DNA of 36,975 nucleotides, taken from contig JAIRVF010000044.1 in NCBI GenBank assembly GCA_031254035.1, positions 1 through 36,975 on the forward strand, read 5' to 3'. The notes beneath the pieces were generated by a model that did not search any database, was not told the origin of the DNA, and saw only the letters and a program-made list of their open reading frames with translations. Positions 16,451 to 23,099 of this stretch are shown here, piece by piece (position 1 is the stretch's first letter; each line of letters begins with the position of its first letter). The position numbers and the translations under genes were made by a program. The stretch is from Paenibacillus sp. (GTDB taxonomy: Bacteria > Bacillota > Bacilli > Paenibacillales > Paenibacillaceae).

Positions 16451-18790
16451 GTGAATTTGCTAAATCGTGAAATCATACAACAAATCATCGACAACTCCTT
16501 AAATAAGGATCTATTTCGAGGTCAATTTGGCTTAGAGAAAGAGAATGTTAGGGTGGATCATGAGGGTAAATTAGCGCTAACCCCACATCCTAAGGCGTTT
16601 GGGAGTAAGACGAAGAATCCGTATATCCAAACCGACTTTTCGGAGAGTCAGATCGAGATGATTACGCCAGCCTTTGATTCGATTGAAGAGACCTATCAGT
16701 TCATGGAAGCTTTACAGGACATTGTGTCATTAGAGCTTAATGAGGAATACCTGTGGACGAGTAGTAATCCGCCAATCTTACCCGAAGAGCAAAAGATCCC
16801 GATTGCGAAGATGAATGATCCGATAGCCGATGAGTACCGCCATGAATTAGCAGATAAGTATGGTCGTAAAAGACAACTGCTAAGTGGAATCCATTATAAT
16901 TTCTCGTTTGATGAACGGTTCTTACGAAAGCTACATGAAGCGCTATTCAAGGGTGAAGCCTACAAAGACTTCAAGGATGCCATTTACTTTAGGATTGCAC
17001 GCAACCTGCTTCGGTACCGTTGGTTGATCATTTATCTAACAGGGGCGAGTCCAGTCTTTGATAAAACCTATATCAAAAAGTGTGTGTCATTAAGCAATTC
17101 AGATGATAACAAGAGCCACTATTTCCCGAAAATGAATTCGCTTCGGAATAGTGCATGTGGGTATCGGAATGAAAAACCGCTCTACGTATCCTTTGATTCA
17201 ACACATGACTACGTACAGGATTTGAAATCATTAATTCAGAAGGACGAATTGCTGAATGCGAAGGAATTCTACAGCCCGGTTCGCTTGAAAACAGCTAAGG
17301 GGTTAAATCCATTGCAAGAACTTGTGGAAGATGGTGTGGCTTACTTAGAGCTGCGCTTAATTGATCTGAATCCACTTCATAAGATTGGGATCAGTAAAGA
17401 TACGATGTATTTTATTCATCTATTCATTCTTTTTATGTTGCTCAAAGTAGATGAGCCTTTTGGTACGGAAGACCAGAAGATGGCGGACCTCAATCATGAT
17501 CAGGTGATCATTAAGGGCATTGAAGGTGTCTTAAATGATTCTCGGGGCTCTCTTGGCACGATGAAGGAGATGGCAGTTACTTGTTTCCGTGAGATGCAAG
17601 AGATGGTTCAGCTCTTGAATCCTCATGGGGAAGAATTGACCCAAATCCTTAATGGAGAGATGCAAAAAATCCTTCATCCCGAGTTGGGCTTTGCCTACAA
17701 AATTAAGTCGGATATTCAGAAATCCACTTACATGAAATATCATCTGGCTAAAGCTAAAGCGTATGCTGAAGAAAGCGAGAAGAGTGGGTACCGTTTTGTT
17801 GGATATGAAGATTTAGAATTATCAACTCAATTGCTTCTGAAGGCAGCCGTAAAACGTGGGATTAAGTTCAAATTAATTGACCGTGACGAGAATTTCGTCC
17901 TGCTTACAAAGGGAGATCATAAGGAATATGTAAAGCAGGCTACCAAAACGTCGCTTGATTCCTACAGCACGGTATTGATCATGGAGAATAAAATTGTGAC
18001 GAAAGAAGTCCTTAAAGAGCGAGGTATTCGTGTACCAAATGGGGATGCTTTCCGAAGTCAGGAAGAGGCATTGGCTGCCTATGAGATGTACCGTGACAAA
18101 GCTATCGTCATTAAACCGAAGTCCACCAACTTTGGGCTCGGTATCACTATCTTTAATCGTGCATTCTCTAAGGAAGACTATCAAAAAGCATTTGAAATGG
18201 CCTTTAAGCATGATCAAACCGTTCTGCTCGAAGAATTCATGACAGGTAAAGAGTATCGATTCATGGTCATGGGTGATGAGGTTGTAGGGATACTGCATCG
18301 CGTACCAGCCAATGTCGTGGGTGATGGAATTCACACGATTGAGCAGCTCGTCCATGAAAAGAATAAAGATCCGCTTCGGGGTCGAGGTTATAAGACGCCT
18401 TTAGAGAAAATCCAGCTAGGTGAAGCAGAAACCATGTTCTTAAAAAATCATAAACATCATTGGAGTGAAATTCCTAGCTTAGGTCAAGTCGTCTATTTAC
18501 GGGAAAATTCCAATATTAGTACAGGTGGGGATAGTCTTGACTTTACAGATGAAATTCCTGAGAGCTATAAGACATTAGCCATTGAATCAGCAAAGGCTGC
18601 AGGAGCTTGGTTTTGTGGAGTAGACATGATGATTGATGATATTACATCTGAAGCATCGGATTCAAATTACAGTATTATTGAGATCAACTTTAACCCAGCC
18701 ATTCATATCCACTGCTATCCATACAAGGGGAAGAACCGTAAAGCGGATGAGAAAATTCTCGACTTGCTGTTTGGAGAAGTGGAAAATTAA
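16451..18790 (+). CDS. gshF: Bifunctional glutamate-cysteine ligase / glutathione synthetase
   Basis: Makes glutathione in two ATP-dependent steps: Glu + Cys to gamma-Glu-Cys, then addition of Gly. The 779-aa length is normal for GshF of Listeria and streptococci. The first 470 or so residues are the ligase part (RGQFGLEKENVRVDHEGKLA, the TDFSESQIEMITP block, ELRLIDLNPL). The rest is an ATP-grasp synthetase related to D-Ala-D-Ala ligases, with VIKPKSTNFGLGI, EEFMTGKEYRFMVMGDEV, HRVPANVVGDG and the metal-binding IIEINFNPAIHIH. The GTG start at 16451 is supported by AAGAAGGAAGG upstream; an overlapping ATG at 16449 runs straight into TGA. It lies behind the MATE gene and the 102-bp element. Bacilli usually make bacillithiol, so gshF may have been acquired. 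Confidence 0.95.
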   Translation: MNLLNREIIQQIIDNSLNKDLFRGQFGLEKENVRVDHEGKLALTPHPKAFGSKTKNPYIQTDFSESQIEMITPAFDSIEETYQFMEALQDIVSLELNEEYLWTSSNPPILPEEQKIPIAKMNDPIADEYRHELADKYGRKRQLLSGIHYNFSFDERFLRKLHEALFKGEAYKDFKDAIYFRIARNLLRYRWLIIYLTGASPVFDKTYIKKCVSLSNSDDNKSHYFPKMNSLRNSACGYRNEKPLYVSFDSTHDYVQDLKSLIQKDELLNAKEFYSPVRLKTAKGLNPLQELVEDGVAYLELRLIDLNPLHKIGISKDTMYFIHLFILFMLLKVDEPFGTEDQKMADLNHDQVIIKGIEGVLNDSRGSLGTMKEMAVTCFREMQEMVQLLNPHGEELTQILNGEMQKILHPELGFAYKIKSDIQKSTYMKYHLAKAKAYAEESEKSGYRFVGYEDLELSTQLLLKAAVKRGIKFKLIDRDENFVLLTKGDHKEYVKQATKTSLDSYSTVLIMENKIVTKEVLKERGIRVPNGDAFRSQEEALAAYEMYRDKAIVIKPKSTNFGLGITIFNRAFSKEDYQKAFEMAFKHDQTVLLEEFMTGKEYRFMVMGDEVVGILHRVPANVVGDGIHTIEQLVHEKNKDPLRGRGYKTPLEKIQLGEAETMFLKNHKHHWSEIPSLGQVVYLRENSNISTGGDSLDFTDEIPESYKTLAIESAKAAGAWFCGVDMMIDDITSEASDSNYSIIEINFNPAIHIHCYPYKGKNRKADEKILDLLFGEVEN

Positions 18791-18793
18791 CTA

Positions 18794-18835
18794 AGAATAG
18801 CCGATCTGCTTATAGCGATCGGTTATTTCTTTTTA
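18794..18835 (+). terminator. Terminator of gshF
   Basis: ATAGCCGATC pairs with GATCGGTTAT (one G-U) around a 10-nt loop and is followed by TTCTTTTT. Confidence 0.8.
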
Positions 18836-18933
18836 AGAAGAAAGGAAAACGATGCTACTGATTATTTCGTTGCGGACCAGATTTTTATTCGATAAGCCTT
18901 CATTTTCACTAAATTTCACATAATCTAGTAAAA

Positions 18934-18997
18934 GCACAATCAAAGCAACTGAATTTACATACAATACTATTACTTTCTGAATTAGGAGGTGACTAGT
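18934..18997 (+). promoter_or_regulatory. Conserved 64-bp block upstream of the first LSm-like gene (copy A)
   Basis: This block is identical at 58 of 64 positions with 20077-20140, with no gaps. It contains CATACAATA (18958-18966), which resembles the -10 element of the mother-cell sporulation sigma factors E and K, and it ends with AGGAGGTG. No matching -35 was settled. Conservation of the whole block suggests a shared promoter and leader. Confidence 0.5.
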
Positions 18998-19204
18998 ATG
19001 ACAATAGCTGAGATCCGTAGAGTCGCAAGAGGTAATCTTGGTAGACGAGTAATTGTAGAGCTGAAGTCAGGAAGAGATGTAGAAGGTGTTATTGTTTTTG
19101 CAGGGATTTTCTCTCTTATTCTTCGCACCAGAGTTAGGGGAAGAATTGTCTTCCGAAGAATATTTTACAGAAATATTATTAGAATCGTTCCGATCGTGTT
19201 TTAA
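18998..19204 (+). CDS. Small basic Hfq/LSm-like protein, copy A
   Basis: A 68-aa very basic protein started at ATG 18998, 7 nt after AGGAGGT; the GTG at 18989 lies inside that site. I know no name for it. Its predicted layout is that of a small Sm/Hfq barrel: an N-terminal helix (TIAEIRRVARGNLG), a strand RRVIVELKSG, a bent strand DVEGVIVFAG, SLILRTR, an arginine-rich loop, then RIFYRNIIRIVP, which sits where Hfq has YKHAISTFAP. The Gly after the second strand fits too. It is about two-thirds identical to copy B at 20141. RNA binding is an inference from fold-like pattern and charge. Other small SH3-like barrels or spore-associated proteins are alternatives. Confidence 0.7.
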   Translation: MTIAEIRRVARGNLGRRVIVELKSGRDVEGVIVFAGIFSLILRTRVRGRIVFRRIFYRNIIRIVPIVF

Positions 19205-19268
19205 ACAAGGCTGGATCAAGGTAATGTAAAAATATAGATAGCACGTTTTTCATTGTGTATGGCATTCG

Positions 19269-19307
19269 AACAAATCCCACAAATACAATTTTGCGGGATT
19301 TGTTTTT
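19269..19307 (+). terminator. Terminator behind LSm-like copy A
   Basis: ACAAATCCC..CAAAT pairs with ATTTTG..GGGATTTGT and is followed by five T. Confidence 0.8.
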
Positions 19308-19401
19308 CAACTACCTCTTACATAAAAAATTGGAATCACCCCTTTGTACGAAATGTTGGGATAAAAATTCATTAGCATAAGTTGGATTGAAGGGTTGAAA
19401 C

Positions 19402-19431
19402 TTGACACTTTAACAACATTAAAGATATTAT
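19402..19431 (+). promoter_or_regulatory. Promoter with palindromic operator for the Rrf2 gene
   Basis: TTGACA (19402-19407) and TATTAT (19426-19431) are 18 nt apart. The spacer contains the perfect inverted repeat CTTTAA-caaca-TTAAAG (19408-19424), filling nearly all the space between the boxes. A repressor bound there would block RNA polymerase, which suggests autoregulation by the Rrf2 protein. Confidence 0.65.
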
Positions 19432-19463
19432 AGATGCAACAAGTCTTTGAATAAGGTGAGATC

Positions 19464-19862
19464 ATGAAATTTACAAAAGCTACGAACTATGCTCTTCATA
19501 CCATGTTAGCACTCATTGAAACTTCTACGGTTAAGTCGGTAGGCGTACAACAATTGGCAGAATCCCAAGGAGTTTCACCAACCTATCTTTCCAAAATTTT
19601 GACGAGACTCGTTAAAGCGGGGCTAATTGAATCAGTATCTGGAGCCAACGGAGGCTATCGATTATCCCGCAATAAAGACGACATTACTTTTTTGGATATT
19701 ATCCGCGCGATCGAGGGCAGCACATCTTTATTCGAATGTGATTTTGTCCATGGCGAGGAATGTTTGATTCAAGCTGTAATGAAGGAAGCGGAAGAGAAAA
19801 TGGAGTCGCATCTCAAAACAATGAAATTGGTAGATATAGCTCGGAATCAAACGCAAGGATAA
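19464..19862 (+). CDS. Rrf2-family transcriptional regulator
   Basis: A 132-aa winged-helix DNA-binding protein of the Rrf2 family (IscR, NsrR, CymR relatives). The N-terminal MKFTKATNYALHTMLAL is typical, as are the recognition helix SPTYLSKILTRLVKAGLIES and the wing GANGGYRLSRN. In the effector region only two cysteines are seen, C92 (FECDF) and C100 (EECLIQ), whereas Fe-S members use three. It may therefore be a cluster-free or differently liganded member such as the YwnA type. A strong promoter with a palindromic operator precedes it. It sits between the two LSm-like copies, so it may regulate one of them, but this is only positional. Confidence 0.9.
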   Translation: MKFTKATNYALHTMLALIETSTVKSVGVQQLAESQGVSPTYLSKILTRLVKAGLIESVSGANGGYRLSRNKDDITFLDIIRAIEGSTSLFECDFVHGEECLIQAVMKEAEEKMESHLKTMKLVDIARNQTQG

Positions 19863-19883
19863 GACGAGTCGACTTTATACAAG

Positions 19884-19916
19884 ACACGGCCATTTGAGGG
19901 TTGTGTCTTTTTTTGG
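19884..19916 (+). terminator. Terminator of the Rrf2 gene
   Basis: GACACGGCC pairs with GGTTGTGTC (two G-U pairs) and is followed by seven T. The AT-rich spacer from here to 20076 shows no gene. Confidence 0.82.
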
Positions 19917-20076
19917 GGTGATAGAATTCAATCCTTAATTATAATTTGGCGAAAATAGACGTTTAATACAAAAGCTTGAGTTTTCGGGCTATTTTTTTAT
20001 TTAATGTAGTAAAAACTTGATCGCAGGGTAGCGTCATAATAACATTAATCCAATTAATTATTAAAACTATTAAAAC

Positions 20077-20140
20077 GCACAATCAAAGCAGTTGAATTTA
20101 CATACATTAATATCACTTTCTGAATTAGGAGGTGATTAGT
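20077..20140 (+). promoter_or_regulatory. Conserved 64-bp block upstream of the second LSm-like gene (copy B)
   Basis: Partner of the block at 18934-18997. The sigma E/K-like -10 candidate here is CATACATTA at 20101-20109. The ribosome site AGGAGGTGATTAGT and the distance to the ATG are the same. Confidence 0.5.
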
Positions 20141-20347
20141 ATGACAATAGCGGAAATCCGTAGAATTGCAAGACGTAATCTTGGTAGACGAGTGGTCATA
20201 GAGCTTCGGTCAGGATTATTTGCTGAAGGTATTATTGTTTTTGCAGGCATTTCCTCTCTTGTTCTTCGCAGCAGAGTTGGTAGAAGAAGATTTGTACGCA
20301 CGAGAATATTTTACAGAAATATTATCAGTATAGATCCTGTGTTTTAA
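20141..20347 (+). CDS. Small basic Hfq/LSm-like protein, copy B
   Basis: A 68-aa paralogue of the protein at 18998, starting at ATG 20141 with the same AGGAGGT spacing. It keeps the N-terminal helix (TIAEIRRIARRNLG), RRVVIELRSG, AEGIIVFAG and SSLVLRSR, with an even richer arginine loop (VGRRRFVRTR), then IFYRNIISIDPVF. The order of one helix followed by five short strands matches Hfq. The differences lie mostly in the loop after strand 2 and in the arginine-rich stretch, as expected if the fold is kept while the binding surface changes. Duplication together with its promoter suggests dosage or separate use. No function is known to me. Confidence 0.7.
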   Translation: MTIAEIRRIARRNLGRRVVIELRSGLFAEGIIVFAGISSLVLRSRVGRRRFVRTRIFYRNIISIDPVF

Positions 20348-20388
20348 AACAAGGACTATTTTATTATTTTAATTCTCATCTCTGTTGT

Positions 20389-20411
20389 CCGCGCTCAGCG
20401 CGGCTTTTTTT
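20389..20411 (+). terminator. Terminator behind LSm-like copy B
   Basis: CCGCGC-tca-GCGCGG is followed by C and seven T. The spacer from here to the end of the minus-strand WYL gene (20555) shows no gene. Confidence 0.92.
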
Positions 20412-20554
20412 ACTTAAACGGTTTGATTTAGTCATATATAACAAAATATTTGTCACATATATTCGACATTACAACTTACTTATTTGCGCATCCAAAGTCT
20501 GATTTTTCAGGATCTTATAATTTACTGTGGTTAGATTTGAGGAATGAAGAATCA

Positions 20555-21546
20555 TCAGTTATTTTCAACGTCATTGTTGGGAATGCTATTGGTATATATA
20601 CATAATCGCTCTTGTAAACCTTCTAAGACTTCTTCTGGCACTTCTCTCACCTTGATATCCCCACCTAAGAATAGTAGCCAATTTGTAATTTCGGATAATT
20701 CTTCTGAATTGTTAACGTTGATAAAAGTCTTCATAATGGCTGTGGTTTGGTAAGGATTCGTATAGGAAATGGAAACCTTTAGAGGATGATACTTTTTGAA
20801 TTGGGCAATCGCCTTTGGACCAAGTTCAACGATAAGGTTGATGACTTCTTCCTGCTTACTTAGTTTTTCTAAAATCCTCTTCTTACTTATTCTTTTTTTC
20901 TCTGGGTACGATTCTACATTAGTGAGATCATCAACAGGGATAATCCTCCTTTTGTCTTCCTGCAAATCAAAGCCTTCGATCAGCCAAATGCTTTTTTCAC
21001 GATAAAGGTGCAGGAGATAAATAGGATAAGACTTAATTTCATTCTTTTCTTGGATCGTAACTAATAAATAGCTATCCAAAAGAAGGATTTGGATGAGTTT
21101 TCTAACATCGGATGGGCCAGATCTGACAGATCAAGTAAATCAGGATTATGGGGGTTGGTCCCTTCAAAAAGCAATATTTGATTTAAAAGAACAAGGTCAT
21201 CTTGCTGGTTTTCTGAGATGAGGCCTAGTAATTTTTCAGCCAAAGACTGACGACTCTTTAGATAAGGGAGTTGTAGATTTCTTGTGGCCATAAAGGCAAT
21301 AAAAAGAGCTTTAATTTCATTATCGGTAAAGCGAACCGTGGGTAGTACAGAGTTGTTCATGACAGAATAACCCCCATCCCTCCCAACTTCAGCGATAAGT
21401 GGCATGCCCATGGCTTCAATTTCTCGAATATCTCTAATAGCTGTCGAACGAGAGATGTTAAATTCTTGCATGATTTCCGTAATTGTAAAGTGAGCGCGGT
21501 TGTTGATATATCGCATGATGATATTAATCCGTTCAACTTTTTTCAT
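20555..21546 (-). pseudogene. Frameshifted YafY-type HTH-WYL transcriptional regulator
   Basis: Two overlapping minus-strand frames together make one WYL-domain regulator of about 320 aa. The first part (21546-21061) has the DeoR-like helix-turn-helix MKKVERINIIMRYINNRAHF..SRSTAIRDIREIEAMGMPLIAEVGRDGGY and the linker. It runs out of frame near 21065-21080 at a TTCTTTT run, where ..SSKSFFWIAIY ends. The second part (21079-20555) resumes with DSYLLVTIQEKNEIKSYPIYLLHLYREKSIWLIEG, the WYL core, and a C-terminal extension. A one-base indel in the T run explains it; a sequencing error is possible. Such regulators usually control the divergent gene, here the effector-binding protein at 21751. Confidence 0.85.
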
Positions 21547-21750
21547 AGAAACTCCTAAACAGTATCATATTTTGACATGATTTAAGGTTATTATAAACCC
21601 ATCAAGCCAGAAGAAACAATTTTCCTGTCCTTATTGGACGGGGATGTTTCTCAAGGTGATACTTAGAATTTATGACACGAAAGTTAAAAATTCTATATCA
21701 CTGAAAAGACAAATCATTTGATTCAATTAAAAAGGAGGATGGTTTTGAAT

Positions 21751-22230
21751 ATGGCACAGTATACGCTGGAGGAAAAAGACAGCTTTATCGTAATGGGGAT
21801 TGGAACGGAGCTGAAGAGCGATTACACAGACTTTGTCGGCATAAACAAGGAAAAGGCAGACTTTTGGTCGGCCGTCGAACAAGATGGAAGGCTTGATACT
21901 TTAAAAGCCATTGCCACAAATGACTACATTTTTGCCGTGAACGAAGCGGTGAACAACAAGATGATGTTTTATGCAGGCGTCATGACAGATGAATCGTTAC
22001 CAGAAGCAACCAGAGTTATCCAATTTCCAAAGGGGGAATATCTGGTTGTTAAAGGGGAAGGGACTACAGCTAATGAACTGAGTAATAAGCTTGCTGGCAT
22101 TGCCTTTGGTCAAGTGTTACCAGAAGCAAAAAATTTTGCCTATGTTGGTGGGCCAAATGCAACAGTTGAGATAGGGCAGCGAGACGGCTTAGTGTTTGGT
22201 GAAATGTGGATCCCTGTTGTTAGTAAGTAA
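21751..22230 (+). CDS. GyrI-like / AraC effector-binding domain protein
   Basis: A 159-aa stand-alone effector-binding (GyrI-like) domain protein with no DNA-binding part. Evidence: the opening YTLEEKDSFIVMGIGTEL, a central AVNEAVNNKMMFYAGVMTDESLPEATRVIQFPKGEYLVVKGEG with the typical P-x-G-x-Y-x-V pattern, and the end VEIGQRDGLVFGEMWIPVVSK. These proteins bind small hydrophobic or cationic compounds; some act as sensors or as slow hydrolases. ATG 21751 lies 12 nt after GGAGG; TTG 21745 or ATG 21739 are other starts. It is divergent from the broken WYL regulator, which probably controlled it. Confidence 0.8.
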   Translation: MAQYTLEEKDSFIVMGIGTELKSDYTDFVGINKEKADFWSAVEQDGRLDTLKAIATNDYIFAVNEAVNNKMMFYAGVMTDESLPEATRVIQFPKGEYLVVKGEGTTANELSNKLAGIAFGQVLPEAKNFAYVGGPNATVEIGQRDGLVFGEMWIPVVSK

Positions 22231-22235
22231 AAGGA

Positions 22236-22365
22236 TAAGCGAATGCTTCCGATGCGAAGTTTTGCTTGAAGTAAGCTCTAAGAAGTAACGCTCGCAAAAC
22301 TAAGCGAATGCTTCCGATGCGAAGTTTTGCTTGAAGTAAGCCCTAAGAAGTAACGCTCGCAAAAC
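22236..22365 (+). repeat. Two tandem copies of a 65-bp repeat
   Basis: Units 22236-22300 and 22301-22365 differ at one base (22277 T against C). Each starts TAAGCGAATGCTTCCGATGC and holds the inverted pair AGTTTTGC / GCAAAAC, so each can fold as a stem-loop. They fill the space between two co-directed genes and end just before the ribosome site of the second. They look like a dispersed intergenic palindromic repeat. Confidence 0.88.
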
Positions 22366-22382
22366 TTTTAGGAGGAATGGAT

Positions 22383-22847
22383 ATGTCCTACATCGTTGAT
22401 TTTAAAAATGTGTCTACGGTTGGTGTAGAATCTTCACCTGTAGCAGAAGCGCTTGCTGGTTTACGTGCGAATGAAGCACGTTACTTTATGAACAAATATA
22501 AGCATGAATTTACGGTTGTGCCCGCCAGCGAAAGCCAAGAGACCCTGGATTATGTGAACCGAATTTTGAAGGAAGAACGTAAGATTGAGTTTGCAGCCAA
22601 ACCTTTGGAGACGGCGTGTTTTCAAGTGGAGAATATCCAATTTTCCTACGTCTTTTATGAGGATGGTCTGGGGCTCAATGTTATGTATACGGTTGATGAC
22701 CCGAAGAAGCGGGCTGTTGGTTTTAAGCTTTCTGAGGGGATGGAGGTACCAAAGGAATTAGAAGAGAAGTTTAAGTTTGCCAGGCAGAAATCCAAACTGG
22801 CCGGGACCATCCGGGGCTCGTTTTTTGTGATTAAAGGAGAATATTAA
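22383..22847 (+). CDS. Uncharacterised 154-aa protein, part of the WYL / effector-binding neighbourhood
   Basis: I do not recognise a characterised family. The start is ATG 22383, 7 nt after AGGAGG; the ATG at 22377 is too close to that site. Visible features are an acidic and mixed alpha/beta composition, no signal peptide and no membrane segment. There is a helical part LRANEARYFMNKYKHEFTVV, a repeated strand-rich part QVENIQFSYVFYEDGLGLNVMYTV, and an ending GTIRGSFFVIKGEY. The gene follows the effector-binding gene and the tandem repeat and is ended by its own terminator. It may be a second small ligand-binding protein controlled by the WYL regulator, which is positional inference only. 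Confidence 0.75.
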   Translation: MSYIVDFKNVSTVGVESSPVAEALAGLRANEARYFMNKYKHEFTVVPASESQETLDYVNRILKEERKIEFAAKPLETACFQVENIQFSYVFYEDGLGLNVMYTVDDPKKRAVGFKLSEGMEVPKELEEKFKFARQKSKLAGTIRGSFFVIKGEY

Positions 22848-22936
22848 AGTATTCACCAGTTAGCAGAAGCAACTTGTTTGAGAACCATGCGGTTACCTTC
22901 ATCAAATTTTAATTATCGATTCTTAACACGAATAAA

Positions 22937-22987
22937 ACAGCGACAGTTCAGGACTATTTTTGTCCATGACTGTCGCTGTCTTCATTT
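22937..22987 (+). terminator. Terminator behind the 154-aa gene
   Basis: ACAGCGACAGT (22937-22947) pairs exactly with ACTGTCGCTGT (22969-22979), with an inner GGAC/GTCC pair, followed by CTTCATTT. Confidence 0.85.
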
Positions 22988-23099
22988 CTAACATGGTTCA
23001 ATGCCAAAATAACGGAGACTGATGAATTTATAAATAGTGGAACGGTAATATTATGTATGGGAAGGACTTACTACAACATAAGATAGGAGATTTCACATC

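Noticed and set aside
18989..18997. GTG start at 18989 for the first LSm-like protein (and 20132 for the second)
   Set aside because: These codons lie in or directly at the AGGAGGTG ribosome site; ATG 18998 and 20141 have proper spacing in both copies.
22236..22365. CRISPR array
   Set aside because: Only two directly adjoining 65-bp units with no spacers and no cas genes.
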